Assembly: GCA_016212885.1 (NCBI GenBank)
Contig: JACRDO010000082.1
Span: 1-54,581, forward strand
DNA length: 54,581 nucleotides
Direction: 5' to 3'
From: Elusimicrobiota bacterium
GTDB taxonomy: Bacteria > Elusimicrobiota > Elusimicrobia > UBA1565
Shown here: positions 48,291 through 54,581 of the stretch, piece after piece
How positions within the stretch are numbered: the first letter of the stretch is position 1
How the letters are laid out: each line of letters starts with the position of its first letter
Notes under the pieces: generated by a model
Databases searched by the model: none
Told to the model about the DNA's origin: nothing
What the model saw: the letters and a program-made list of their open reading frames with translations, nothing else
Translations under genes and position numbers: made by a program

Positions 48291-49523
48291 ATGCTCCAGC
48301 GGCGCGTCCTCGCGGGCTTCTTCTCGTTCGCGCTGCTGGCCGCCGGGTGCCTTAAGACCGACGACAAAGGCGCCGCGGAGCGCACCATCGTCCTCTGGGA
48401 GCAGGAGGACGCCATCGTCGCCCCGTTCATCGACTCCCTCTTCGAAGGCTTCAAGAAGCTCCCGGGAAACGCGGACGTCCAGTTCGTCCGCACGCACTAC
48501 CACACCGAGGACCAGCGCCAGCAGTTCCAGACCGCCTCCATCGCGGGCAACCCGCCCGACCTCCTGCTCAGCCCCTCGGACCCCGCCGGGATCTACTCCA
48601 TCTCGGGCTTCATCCTGAGCGTCGAGGGCCTATTCGACATGTCCCGCTTCAACAAGCCCGTGGTCGATGCCATCACCCTCGACGGCCATTCCTGGGGCGT
48701 GCCCCTCTCCAACGGCAACCACCTGATGCTCTTCTACAACAAGAAGTACCTCCCGAAGGCGCCCGAGACCAGCGACGAGCTCGCCCGCTTCTGCGACAGC
48801 CGCGCCAAGTCGCTTAAGCTCTCGAGCTGCTGGGCCTTCTTCATGGGCGAGCCGTTCTGGGTCATGCCCTGGCTCGGGGCCTACGGGAGCTGGCCCATCG
48901 ACGGCAGGACCCCCACCCTGGACACGCAGGCCATGAGGGACACGCTGAACTTCATCCTGGACCTCAAATTCAAGAAGAAGCACATCCCCATGGAGTGCGA
49001 CTACAACTGCATGGACGCGCTCTTCAAGGAGCGCAAGGTCGCGGCCATCATCAACGGGGACTGGGCGCTCGGGACCTACGCCCAGCAGCTGGGCAAGGAC
49101 TTCGGCGCGGCGAAGATCCCGAGGCTCTCGGCCACGGGGCGCTGGCCCTCGCCCATGGTCAGCGGCAAGTATTTCCTGCTCAGCTCCAGCCTCAAGGGGG
49201 GCAAGCTCGAGCTCGTCAAAAGCTTCATCGAGTTCGCGGTGAGCGAGGAGCGGCAGATCGCCCAGGTGAAGGCCTTGAGCCGCCTGCCGGCGCTGAGCAA
49301 GGCCGCCAAGTCCAAGGTCATCTTGGATGACCCGGTTCTCAAGACCTCCATGGAGCAGATTCTGGCCGGCAAACCCATGCCCATGGCCACTGAGATGCGC
49401 GCGGTCTGGGACGCGGTCCGGCCGATCTATGGGAGGGTGCTCGCCGAGCAGCTGAGCGCCGAGGAAGCCCCCGGGAGGATGCAGAAGGAAGCGGTCGCGA
49501 AGATCGCGGAGATGAACGAATGA
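48291..49523 (+). CDS. Solute-binding lipoprotein of a sugar ABC transporter
   Basis: A 410-residue protein with a lipoprotein signal (FFSFALLAAGC). The family 1 solute-binding fold shows IVLWEQEDAIVAPFIDSLFE, QQFQTASIAGNPPDLLLSPS, WGVPLSNGNHLMLFYNKKYL and KVAAIINGDWALGTYAQQLG. It delivers a carbohydrate, probably a malto- or other oligosaccharide, to the permeases encoded next. ATG 48291 is favoured over upstream starts because it directly precedes the signal peptide and follows the promoter. The stop overlaps the MalF-like gene (ATGA). Confidence 0.9.
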   Translation: MLQRRVLAGFFSFALLAAGCLKTDDKGAAERTIVLWEQEDAIVAPFIDSLFEGFKKLPGNADVQFVRTHYHTEDQRQQFQTASIAGNPPDLLLSPSDPAGIYSISGFILSVEGLFDMSRFNKPVVDAITLDGHSWGVPLSNGNHLMLFYNKKYLPKAPETSDELARFCDSRAKSLKLSSCWAFFMGEPFWVMPWLGAYGSWPIDGRTPTLDTQAMRDTLNFILDLKFKKKHIPMECDYNCMDALFKERKVAAIINGDWALGTYAQQLGKDFGAAKIPRLSATGRWPSPMVSGKYFLLSSSLKGGKLELVKSFIEFAVSEERQIAQVKALSRLPALSKAAKSKVILDDPVLKTSMEQILAGKPMPMATEMRAVWDAVRPIYGRVLAEQLSAEEAPGRMQKEAVAKIAEMNE

Positions 49524-50743
49524 CCGGCGGAGCCGGCGCCATCCTCGGCTCCATCCTCCAGGTGGGCCATTTCGTGGGCCTCATCCTCGCCGCGGTCGCG
49601 GTCCTGGAGGCGTACCTCTACGTCCATTTCTTCCGCTACGGCCGAAAATGGTTCCTGCCAGCCGTCATCCTCGGCGCCGGGGCCGCGTGCTTCGCCTCTC
49701 TCATGCTAGCCCCGCTCCAGCTCGACGCGGGCCGCGCTGCTTCGGCCGCGGTCTGCGCGGCGATGCTGGAGGCGGCTATCGCGCTCTTCTTCAAATACGT
49801 GATCCGCGGCCGCTGGGCCCTCCCATACATGATGCTCGCGCCCGGGATCGTGGGCCTGACCCTGCTCATCATCTACCCGCTCCTCTTCGAGGTCTACCTC
49901 TCCTTCCACGACCTCAAGCTCACCACCATCCTGCATTGGAGCCGGACCGGGGAGCTGCCCTTCGTGGGCTTCAAGCACTTCGTGAAGGTCTTCATGTCCT
50001 CGCCCCTCTCCGAGGTGGGCTTCTGGCAGCTCGTCCTGCGGACCCTCTGGTGGACCTTCGTCAACGTCCTCTTCCACGTGAGCGGCGGCTTCGCCCTGGC
50101 GCTCCTGCTCCACCACAAGCTCAAGCTCAAGGGCCTCTACCGGACCCTGCTCATCGTGCCTTGGGCCATGCCCCAGGTGGTCGCGGTGCTCGCGATGCGC
50201 GGCGAGTTCCACTCCCAGTACGGCTTCATCAACGTGGCCGTCGAGCGGCTCGTCTCCTGGATGCCGCTGCTCGCAAGCCTCGGGCTCCAGCCGGTGCAGT
50301 GGCTGACCCAGCACCCCTTCCTGACCTGCTGTATCATCAACATCTGGCTCGGCATCCCATTCATGATGGTCGTCATCCTCGGGGGCCTGCAGTCGATTTC
50401 CCAGCACTACTACGACGCAGCTGCCATCGACGGGGCCTCCGCCTTCCAGCAGTTCAGGATGATCACCCTGCCCCTCATCAAGCCGGTTCTCGCCCCCGCG
50501 GTGACGCTCGGGACCGTCTGGACATTCAACAACATCAACGTCATCTACCTCGTCACCGGACAGGCAGGGGGGACCGAGGATGCGGACATCCTGGTGTCAG
50601 CGCTTTATAAGGCCGCGTTCACCTATTACCGCTACAGCTACAGCGCGGCTTTCGCCATCGTCATCTTCCTGATCCTCTTCGCCTTCTCCATGGCCTGGCT
50701 GAAGTGGACGCGCGGGACCGAGTCCGTCTATGAGCGAGACTAA
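49520..50743 (+). CDS. MalF-like permease subunit
   Basis: A 407-residue permease. The first 100 residues add three hydrophobic helices before the standard domain, as in MalF. It then shows APGIVGLTLLIIYPLLFEVY, SFHDLKL and the coupling EAA loop YDAAAIDGASAFQQFRMITL. The ATPase encoded at 51730 would dock here. The exact sugar is unknown. It overlaps its neighbours by 4 and 14 bases. Confidence 0.9.
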   Translation: MTGGAGAILGSILQVGHFVGLILAAVAVLEAYLYVHFFRYGRKWFLPAVILGAGAACFASLMLAPLQLDAGRAASAAVCAAMLEAAIALFFKYVIRGRWALPYMMLAPGIVGLTLLIIYPLLFEVYLSFHDLKLTTILHWSRTGELPFVGFKHFVKVFMSSPLSEVGFWQLVLRTLWWTFVNVLFHVSGGFALALLLHHKLKLKGLYRTLLIVPWAMPQVVAVLAMRGEFHSQYGFINVAVERLVSWMPLLASLGLQPVQWLTQHPFLTCCIINIWLGIPFMMVVILGGLQSISQHYYDAAAIDGASAFQQFRMITLPLIKPVLAPAVTLGTVWTFNNINVIYLVTGQAGGTEDADILVSALYKAAFTYYRYSYSAAFAIVIFLILFAFSMAWLKWTRGTESVYERD

Positions 50744-51725
50744 CCCTCTCCGTCGTTCCCAGAACTCCTCCGAGGGCCGTGCGGATATGGAGAACGCCAA
50801 TACCGCACGGGCCCTGGCTTCCAGTAGCGCCAGGGGCCAGCGGGCGGAGAACGGCCGCGCTGGAGAAGAATACCAGAAGGCGCTCAAGGCCCACCACCTC
50901 AAGCGGAAGGCCTGGCTCGTCCTCATCCACGCAGCCCTGATCGCTTGGGTCCTGGTCAGCGTCTACCCGCTCCTGCGCATCTTCTCGGTCTCGCTCCGGC
51001 CTGGGGACCGCATCGTCTCGACCGACCTCTCCTTGATCCCGGCGGGGGCGAGCTTCCTCTCCTACTGGAAGGTCCTCTACGAAACCAATTTCCTGTTCTG
51101 GCTCTGGAACTCCCTCATCATCACCTGCGCCACCGCGACCATCGGGGTGAGCCTGGCGGCCCTGGCGGGCTACGCCTTCTCGCGCTTCAAGTTCCCGGGG
51201 CACAAGACCGGTCTTACGCTCCTGCTCGGCAACGAGATGATCCCGGCCGCGATGCTGCTCCTTCCGCTCTTCCTGATGATCATGAAGCTCGGCCTCGTCA
51301 ACACCTACCTGGGCATGATCATCGCCTATTCCGTGACCTCGCTCCCGTTCAGCATCTGGATCCTTAAAGGCTATTACGACACGATTCCGAAGTCGCTCGA
51401 AGAGGCGGCCCTGGTGGACGGCACGACCCGCTTCGGGGCCTTCCTGAGGATCATCCTCCCGCTCTCGACCCCGGCGCTCGCCATCGCTTTCCTCTTCAAC
51501 TTCACCCAGGCGTGGAACGAGTACCTGGTCGCCCGGGTGGTCCTCACGGACGCGCGCATGTACACCTGGACCTTGGGGCTCTTCGAGCTGCAGGGCCAGT
51601 ACCTGACCCAGTGGGGCATGTTCGCGGCCGCCTCGATCCTGGTCACCCTGCCCGTGCTAGGGGTCTTCCTTTATTCCTCCAAATGGCTCATATCCGGCCT
51701 GACCCTCGGCGGGGTCAAGGGGTAG
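50730..51725 (+). CDS. MalG-like permease subunit
   Basis: A 331-residue permease with six helices. The N-terminal 60 residues are charged and non-conserved. The core shows VSVYPLLRIFSVSLRPGDRI, SLAALAGYAFSRFKFPGHKT, the EAA loop LEEAALVDGTTRFGAFLRII and FTQAWNEYLVARVVLTDARM. It pairs with the MalF-like subunit. The start overlaps that gene by 14 bases; ATG further in (50787) is possible. Confidence 0.92.
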   Translation: MSETNPLRRSQNSSEGRADMENANTARALASSSARGQRAENGRAGEEYQKALKAHHLKRKAWLVLIHAALIAWVLVSVYPLLRIFSVSLRPGDRIVSTDLSLIPAGASFLSYWKVLYETNFLFWLWNSLIITCATATIGVSLAALAGYAFSRFKFPGHKTGLTLLLGNEMIPAAMLLLPLFLMIMKLGLVNTYLGMIIAYSVTSLPFSIWILKGYYDTIPKSLEEAALVDGTTRFGAFLRIILPLSTPALAIAFLFNFTQAWNEYLVARVVLTDARMYTWTLGLFELQGQYLTQWGMFAAASILVTLPVLGVFLYSSKWLISGLTLGGVKG

Positions 51726-51729
51726 CTCT

Positions 51730-52863
51730 ATGGCTTCTGTCACCTTGCGCGGCATCACGAAGCGGTACAAGGATACCGAGGTGCTCCACGACGTGTCCCT
51801 GGACATCGCGGACCGCGAGTTCATGATCCTGGTCGGGCCCTCGGGCTGCGGCAAGAGCACGCTCCTGCGCATGGTCGCGGGCTTGGAGGAAATCAGCGAG
51901 GGCGAGATCGTCATCGACGGAAAGATCGTCAACCACCTCCCGCCGCGCGACCGCGAGATCGCCATGGTCTTCCAGGACTACGCCCTCTACCCGCACATGA
52001 GCGTCGAAGAGAACATGAGCTTCGGCCTGCGCCTGCGCAAGCTCCCCAAGGACGAGATCGCCCGCCGCGTGGGCGAGGCCGCGAACATCCTCCAGATCAA
52101 GCCCCTCTTGAAGCGCACCCCCCGCCAGATTTCCGGGGGCCAGCGCCAGAGGGTGGCCATCGGCCGGGCCATCGTGCGCAAGCCCAAGGTCTTCCTCTTC
52201 GACGAGCCCTTAAGCAACCTCGACGCGAAGCTGCGCGAGGAGATGCGCATCGAGATCGCGAAGCTCCACCAGCGCCTGCACACGACCATCGTGTACGTGA
52301 CCCACGACCAGGTGGAGGCCATGACCCTGGGCTCGCGCATCGCGGTGGTCAACGTGGGGCGCATCCAGCAGGCGGGCACCCCTGAGGAGGTCTTCTGCCG
52401 CCCGGCGAACCTCTTCGTGGCGGGCTTCATCGGCAGCCCTACAATGAATTTCATCGACGGGACGCTTCTTGATGAAGGGGACGGGCCGAGATTCAAGAAC
52501 GAGGTCATGAGCGTGCGCATACCCCTGCCGCTGGACGCGCAGGCCCCTAGGGCTCCCGAAGGCGGCAAGCCGCGGTCCGTGGTCCTCGGCATCCGGCCTG
52601 ACGATATCTACGCCAAGCCCCCCGAGCCCGCAGACGGGCCGGACTTGATCCCCGCGGTCATCGAGGTCGTTGAGCTGCTGGGGCACCGGAAGAACCTCCA
52701 CCTGAAGGCCGGGGAGACGAAGCTCCTCGCCACCGTGGACGCCGCTTTCGCGGGCAAGCCGGGCGAGAAAGTCTCGGTCTGGTTCAACGCGAGCCGGGTC
52801 CATCTCTTCGACAAAGACGCGCAGGAGCGCATCAGCCTGGAAGGGAGGCGATTTCCGAGGTAG
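51730..52863 (+). CDS. MalK/UgpC-type sugar ABC transporter ATPase
   Basis: A 377-residue ATPase. Walker A is VGPSGCGKSTLLRMVAG, the Q-loop AMVFQDYALYPHMSVEENM, the signature ISGGQRQRVAIGRAIVRKPK, Walker B FLFDEPLSNLDAKLR, and the switch VTHDQVEAMTLGSRIAVV. A C-terminal TOBE/OB regulatory domain follows (VVLGIRPDDIYAKPPEPADG). It couples ATP hydrolysis to sugar import. It is four bases after the MalG-like stop, and its own stop is directly followed by the truncated caspase gene. Confidence 0.95.
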   Translation: MASVTLRGITKRYKDTEVLHDVSLDIADREFMILVGPSGCGKSTLLRMVAGLEEISEGEIVIDGKIVNHLPPRDREIAMVFQDYALYPHMSVEENMSFGLRLRKLPKDEIARRVGEAANILQIKPLLKRTPRQISGGQRQRVAIGRAIVRKPKVFLFDEPLSNLDAKLREEMRIEIAKLHQRLHTTIVYVTHDQVEAMTLGSRIAVVNVGRIQQAGTPEEVFCRPANLFVAGFIGSPTMNFIDGTLLDEGDGPRFKNEVMSVRIPLPLDAQAPRAPEGGKPRSVVLGIRPDDIYAKPPEPADGPDLIPAVIEVVELLGHRKNLHLKAGETKLLATVDAAFAGKPGEKVSVWFNASRVHLFDKDAQERISLEGRRFPR

Positions 52864-52874
52864 CGGCGGCGGTC

Positions 52875-54407
52875 TTGACAGCTGCGAAGGGCGATCAATT
52901 CGCCGGGGCTTTGCCCGGGGCGCGCAGGCCCGCGTTCAGCTACCTGGTCCTTGGAGGCCTGCGCGGCTGGGCCGGAGGCAAGGAAGGCCGGGTGAGGGCC
53001 GGGGACCTGCGTCGCTACGCGAACGACGCCCTCGATGCCACTTTGCGGGGCCGCAATCAGACCCCGGAGCTCATCGGCCGAGATGACGCCGTGATGGCGG
53101 CCTCGGCCGGGGAGAAGGGCCCTAACTTGGCGGCCATGGCGAAGGCGACAGCCGGGGCAGGCGCGCAGGAGGAGATGTTCAAGGTATCCAGCCTTCCGGC
53201 CGTGCCGAGGGCCGAGGCGCCGAAGGCGCTTGGGGCAGCTGGAGCTGGCGGGCTTGATTTTCGCAGCATGGACGTTGAGGCATTGGAGAAATACGGCGCG
53301 GCGCGGAAATTCGACAAGGGCGACGCCTCGGCGGAGGACAAGGCCGAGAGCTGGCGGCGGCTGGCCAAGGACGCCCCAAAGTTCGCGGAGGTGGCTGAGA
53401 AGAGGGCTCTTGAGTGGGACAGCTACGCGGCGCAGAAGAAGGCGGCGGAGGAGGCGAGGGAGAAGCGCGTAGAAGCCCGGGACTCGGACTGGGAAAAGCT
53501 TTCGAGACTTCTGGCCTTGGACGTAGAGGTGGTGCCTGAGCCGAACAAGAAGCGGTGGGCGGGGCAGTTCATTGAGGCGTACCTGGGATCACCGGGCCTT
53601 GAGCCGGAGATGGCCAAGGCGATTGTCCCGCATTTGCCGGCCGGCCCGCAGAAAGAGGCGCTCAAGGAGCTTTCCAAGTCCGCGCCGGCCGAGTCCGTAC
53701 AGCCCACCTCAGCCCTGGCGTCGCGGGTCAAAGCCGGCAAGGCGGGGATCGAATGGGTGAGGATACCGGGCGGGACGTTCAGCATGGGGACGGGAAACGG
53801 GGATGAAGGGCCGGCGCATCAGGTGAATATGAAGACGTTCCAGATGGCGAAGAGCGAGGTGACGAACAAGCAGTACCGGGCTTGCGTAGAGGCGGGGGCG
53901 TGCGCTCCGCCAAGTTCGTATGAAGGAGGCGACGATCAACCCGTAGTCAATGTGGATTGGAACAAGGCCAAGGCGTTTTCCGAATGGGTCGGAGGACGGC
54001 TTCCCACGGAAGCGGAGTGGGAGTACGCGGCCCGGAGCGCGGGGAAGGACCGGAAGTATCCGTGGGGCGATGGAGATGCGACCTGCGAGAGGGCGGTTAT
54101 CTCGGGCTGCAGCAGTGGCAAGGCTGAGCCTGTGTGCTCTAAGCCCCGGGGGAACACTCAGCAGGGACTCTGCGACATGGCGGGCAATGTTTGGGAGTGG
54201 GTGCAGGACTGGTATCATAATTCGTACAACGGTGCGCCGAGTGACGGTAGTGCGTGGGAGAGTCCTACGGGCTCGTTCCGGGTGAATCGGGGCGGCTCCT
54301 GGAGCCACGACGCCGGGGACGCCCGGGCGGCCGACCGCAACAACATCGCCCCGGGCTCCCGCAACGTCATCCTGGGGTTCCGCCCGTCGAGGTCATCAAG
54401 CCGTTGA
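52875..54407 (+). CDS. Truncated caspase tail fused to an FGE-sulfatase/C-lectin domain with a candidate variable region
   Basis: A 510-residue frame starting at TTG 52875 without a Shine-Dalgarno. The first 70 residues (GDQFAGALPGARRPAFSYLV, LGGLRGWAGGKEGRVRAGDL) match the end of a caspase-like domain, but the His/Cys catalytic part is absent. Homology begins just after the ATPase stop, so the 5' half is deleted. A helical linker with coiled-coil character follows (AAEEAREKRVEARDSDWEKL). From residue 290 to the end is an FGE-sulfatase domain: WVRIPGGTFSMGTGNGDEGP, GGRLPTEAEWEYAARSAGKD, GLCDMAGNVWEWVQDWYHNS. It ends with RGGSW and a putative variable segment. The catalytic cysteines of true formylglycine-generating enzymes are not evident, so ligand binding is more likely. 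No export signal remains. Confidence 0.75.
   Translation: MTAAKGDQFAGALPGARRPAFSYLVLGGLRGWAGGKEGRVRAGDLRRYANDALDATLRGRNQTPELIGRDDAVMAASAGEKGPNLAAMAKATAGAGAQEEMFKVSSLPAVPRAEAPKALGAAGAGGLDFRSMDVEALEKYGAARKFDKGDASAEDKAESWRRLAKDAPKFAEVAEKRALEWDSYAAQKKAAEEAREKRVEARDSDWEKLSRLLALDVEVVPEPNKKRWAGQFIEAYLGSPGLEPEMAKAIVPHLPAGPQKEALKELSKSAPAESVQPTSALASRVKAGKAGIEWVRIPGGTFSMGTGNGDEGPAHQVNMKTFQMAKSEVTNKQYRACVEAGACAPPSSYEGGDDQPVVNVDWNKAKAFSEWVGGRLPTEAEWEYAARSAGKDRKYPWGDGDATCERAVISGCSSGKAEPVCSKPRGNTQQGLCDMAGNVWEWVQDWYHNSYNGAPSDGSAWESPTGSFRVNRGGSWSHDAGDARAADRNNIAPGSRNVILGFRPSRSSSR
54303..54371 (+). other. Candidate DGR-type variable region at the C-terminus of the FGE protein
   Basis: After RGGSW (Trp at 54300), the codons that differ from the copy at 3247-3321 are AGC CAC GAC, GGG GAC, GAC, AAC AAC ATC, TCC and AAC GTC ATC. 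Twelve of thirteen end in C, several are still AAC, and conserved codons separate the groups. The tail TCAAGCCGTTGAT is shared with the other copy. This is the pattern of a variable repeat whose template uses AAC codons. Confidence 0.6.
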
Positions 54408-54424
54408 TCGGAGAATCCCCTGCA

Positions 54425-54581
54425 ATGAACCTCAACCTCCACTTCGACCGCATCGCCGCCAAGCACCCCGAGCGGACCGCCTTGGCCTACCGCTCCGCGC
54501 TCTCCGGCGAAGAAGAGTCTTTGACCTATGAAGGGCTCAAAGACAAGATCCTGCGCGCCGCCGCGGCCTTCAGCTCCGTTG
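54425..54581 (+). CDS. AMP-dependent acyl-CoA synthetase/ligase, 3' end missing
   Basis: Only the first 52 residues are visible: MNLNLHFDRIAAKHPERTAL, then AYRSALSGEEESLTYEGLKD and KILRAAAAFSSV. The order (FDxxAxxxPERTALxYR, LTYxxLKDxIxxAAAAF) is the N-terminal signature of adenylate-forming ligases. The substrate cannot be told from this part. ATG 54425 has CGGAG about ten bases upstream. The gene continues past the window edge. Confidence 0.8.
   Translation, partial: MNLNLHFDRIAAKHPERTALAYRSALSGEEESLTYEGLKDKILRAAAAFSSV

Noticed and set aside
52864..52874. Continuous fusion of the MalK-like ATPase with the caspase-tail protein
   Set aside because: The ATPase ends in its own frame with TAG at 52861-52863, and the caspase-tail frame is different, so they are separate products.

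Overview
The window is about 54.6 kb of GC-rich bacterial DNA. It reads as a chromosomal contig from an uncultured Gram-negative bacterium, and I suspect Elusimicrobiota. The basis is the Mla/MCE envelope transport genes, a PulG/PilA-type pilin directly after cysS, the block (ispE)-spoVG-tRNA(Gln)-glmU-prs-rplY-pth, a SUF operon ending in an Rrf2 regulator, and small two-repeat proteins of the KxGxKxExGxLYYxDK type. The phylum is an inference. A 16S or ribosomal-protein phylogeny would decide it.

Layout. 1-5.1 kb is accessory: a response-regulator tail, a secreted small protein, an SGNH hydrolase, a broken caspase/FGE gene, a HigA antitoxin with an amber codon, a PIN toxin module between 44-bp direct repeats, and a Cys-rich repeat protein. 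5.2-9.1 kb carries tsaE-tsaB-rimI and a TPR lipoprotein-pathway-like gene. 9.1-16 kb holds an inverted-repeat insertion next to a truncated ispE, then spoVG, tRNA-Gln, glmU, prs, rplY, pth, a small membrane protein and pmbA. 15.9-20.8 kb is a leftward cluster of cobalamin adenosyltransferase, membrane proteins, an MFS carrier and an unrecognised protein. 20.8-29.1 kb is sufC-B-D-S-U-T, rrf2, a PHP phosphoesterase, a glycerophosphodiesterase and nadA, followed by a ParE-type toxin-antitoxin pair bracketed by 34-bp repeats copied from the nadA end. 29.7-34.2 kb has rlmI, a secreted protein, folD, a ketopantoate-reductase-like gene and two small regulatory-size genes. 34.3-45.3 kb is a long rightward housekeeping run: rpsF-ssb-rpsR-rplI-dnaB-alr-mlaE-mlaF-mlaD-radA-PIN/TRAM-cysS. 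45.3-54.6 kb carries a pilin whose 3' end runs into an antisense HNH nuclease gene, an unknown Cys-rich protein, a four-gene sugar ABC transporter, a second caspase-tail/FGE protein and the start of an AMP-dependent ligase.

Most notable signals. (1) The two FGE-type domains, near 3.3 kb and 54.3 kb, differ mainly at codons of the form NNC that lie between conserved codons. This is the footprint expected where a diversity-generating retroelement has mutagenised AAC codons. Both copies sit in caspase-linked genes. No reverse transcriptase or template repeat is in the window. (2) Two toxin-antitoxin modules are each bracketed by perfect direct repeats (44 and 34 bp) copied from the 3' end of the upstream gene. 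For nadA the original junction with rlmI can be reconstructed. (3) A family of 67-98 bp palindromic elements can fold as double hairpins or as one long palindrome. There are four copies, one in frame inside the HNH gene. (4) Several promoters place the -10 box only 5-8 bases before the start codon, which suggests leaderless mRNAs. Several genes are broken (caspase/FGE, higA, ispE, the pilin tail), so this genome region has been actively rearranged.
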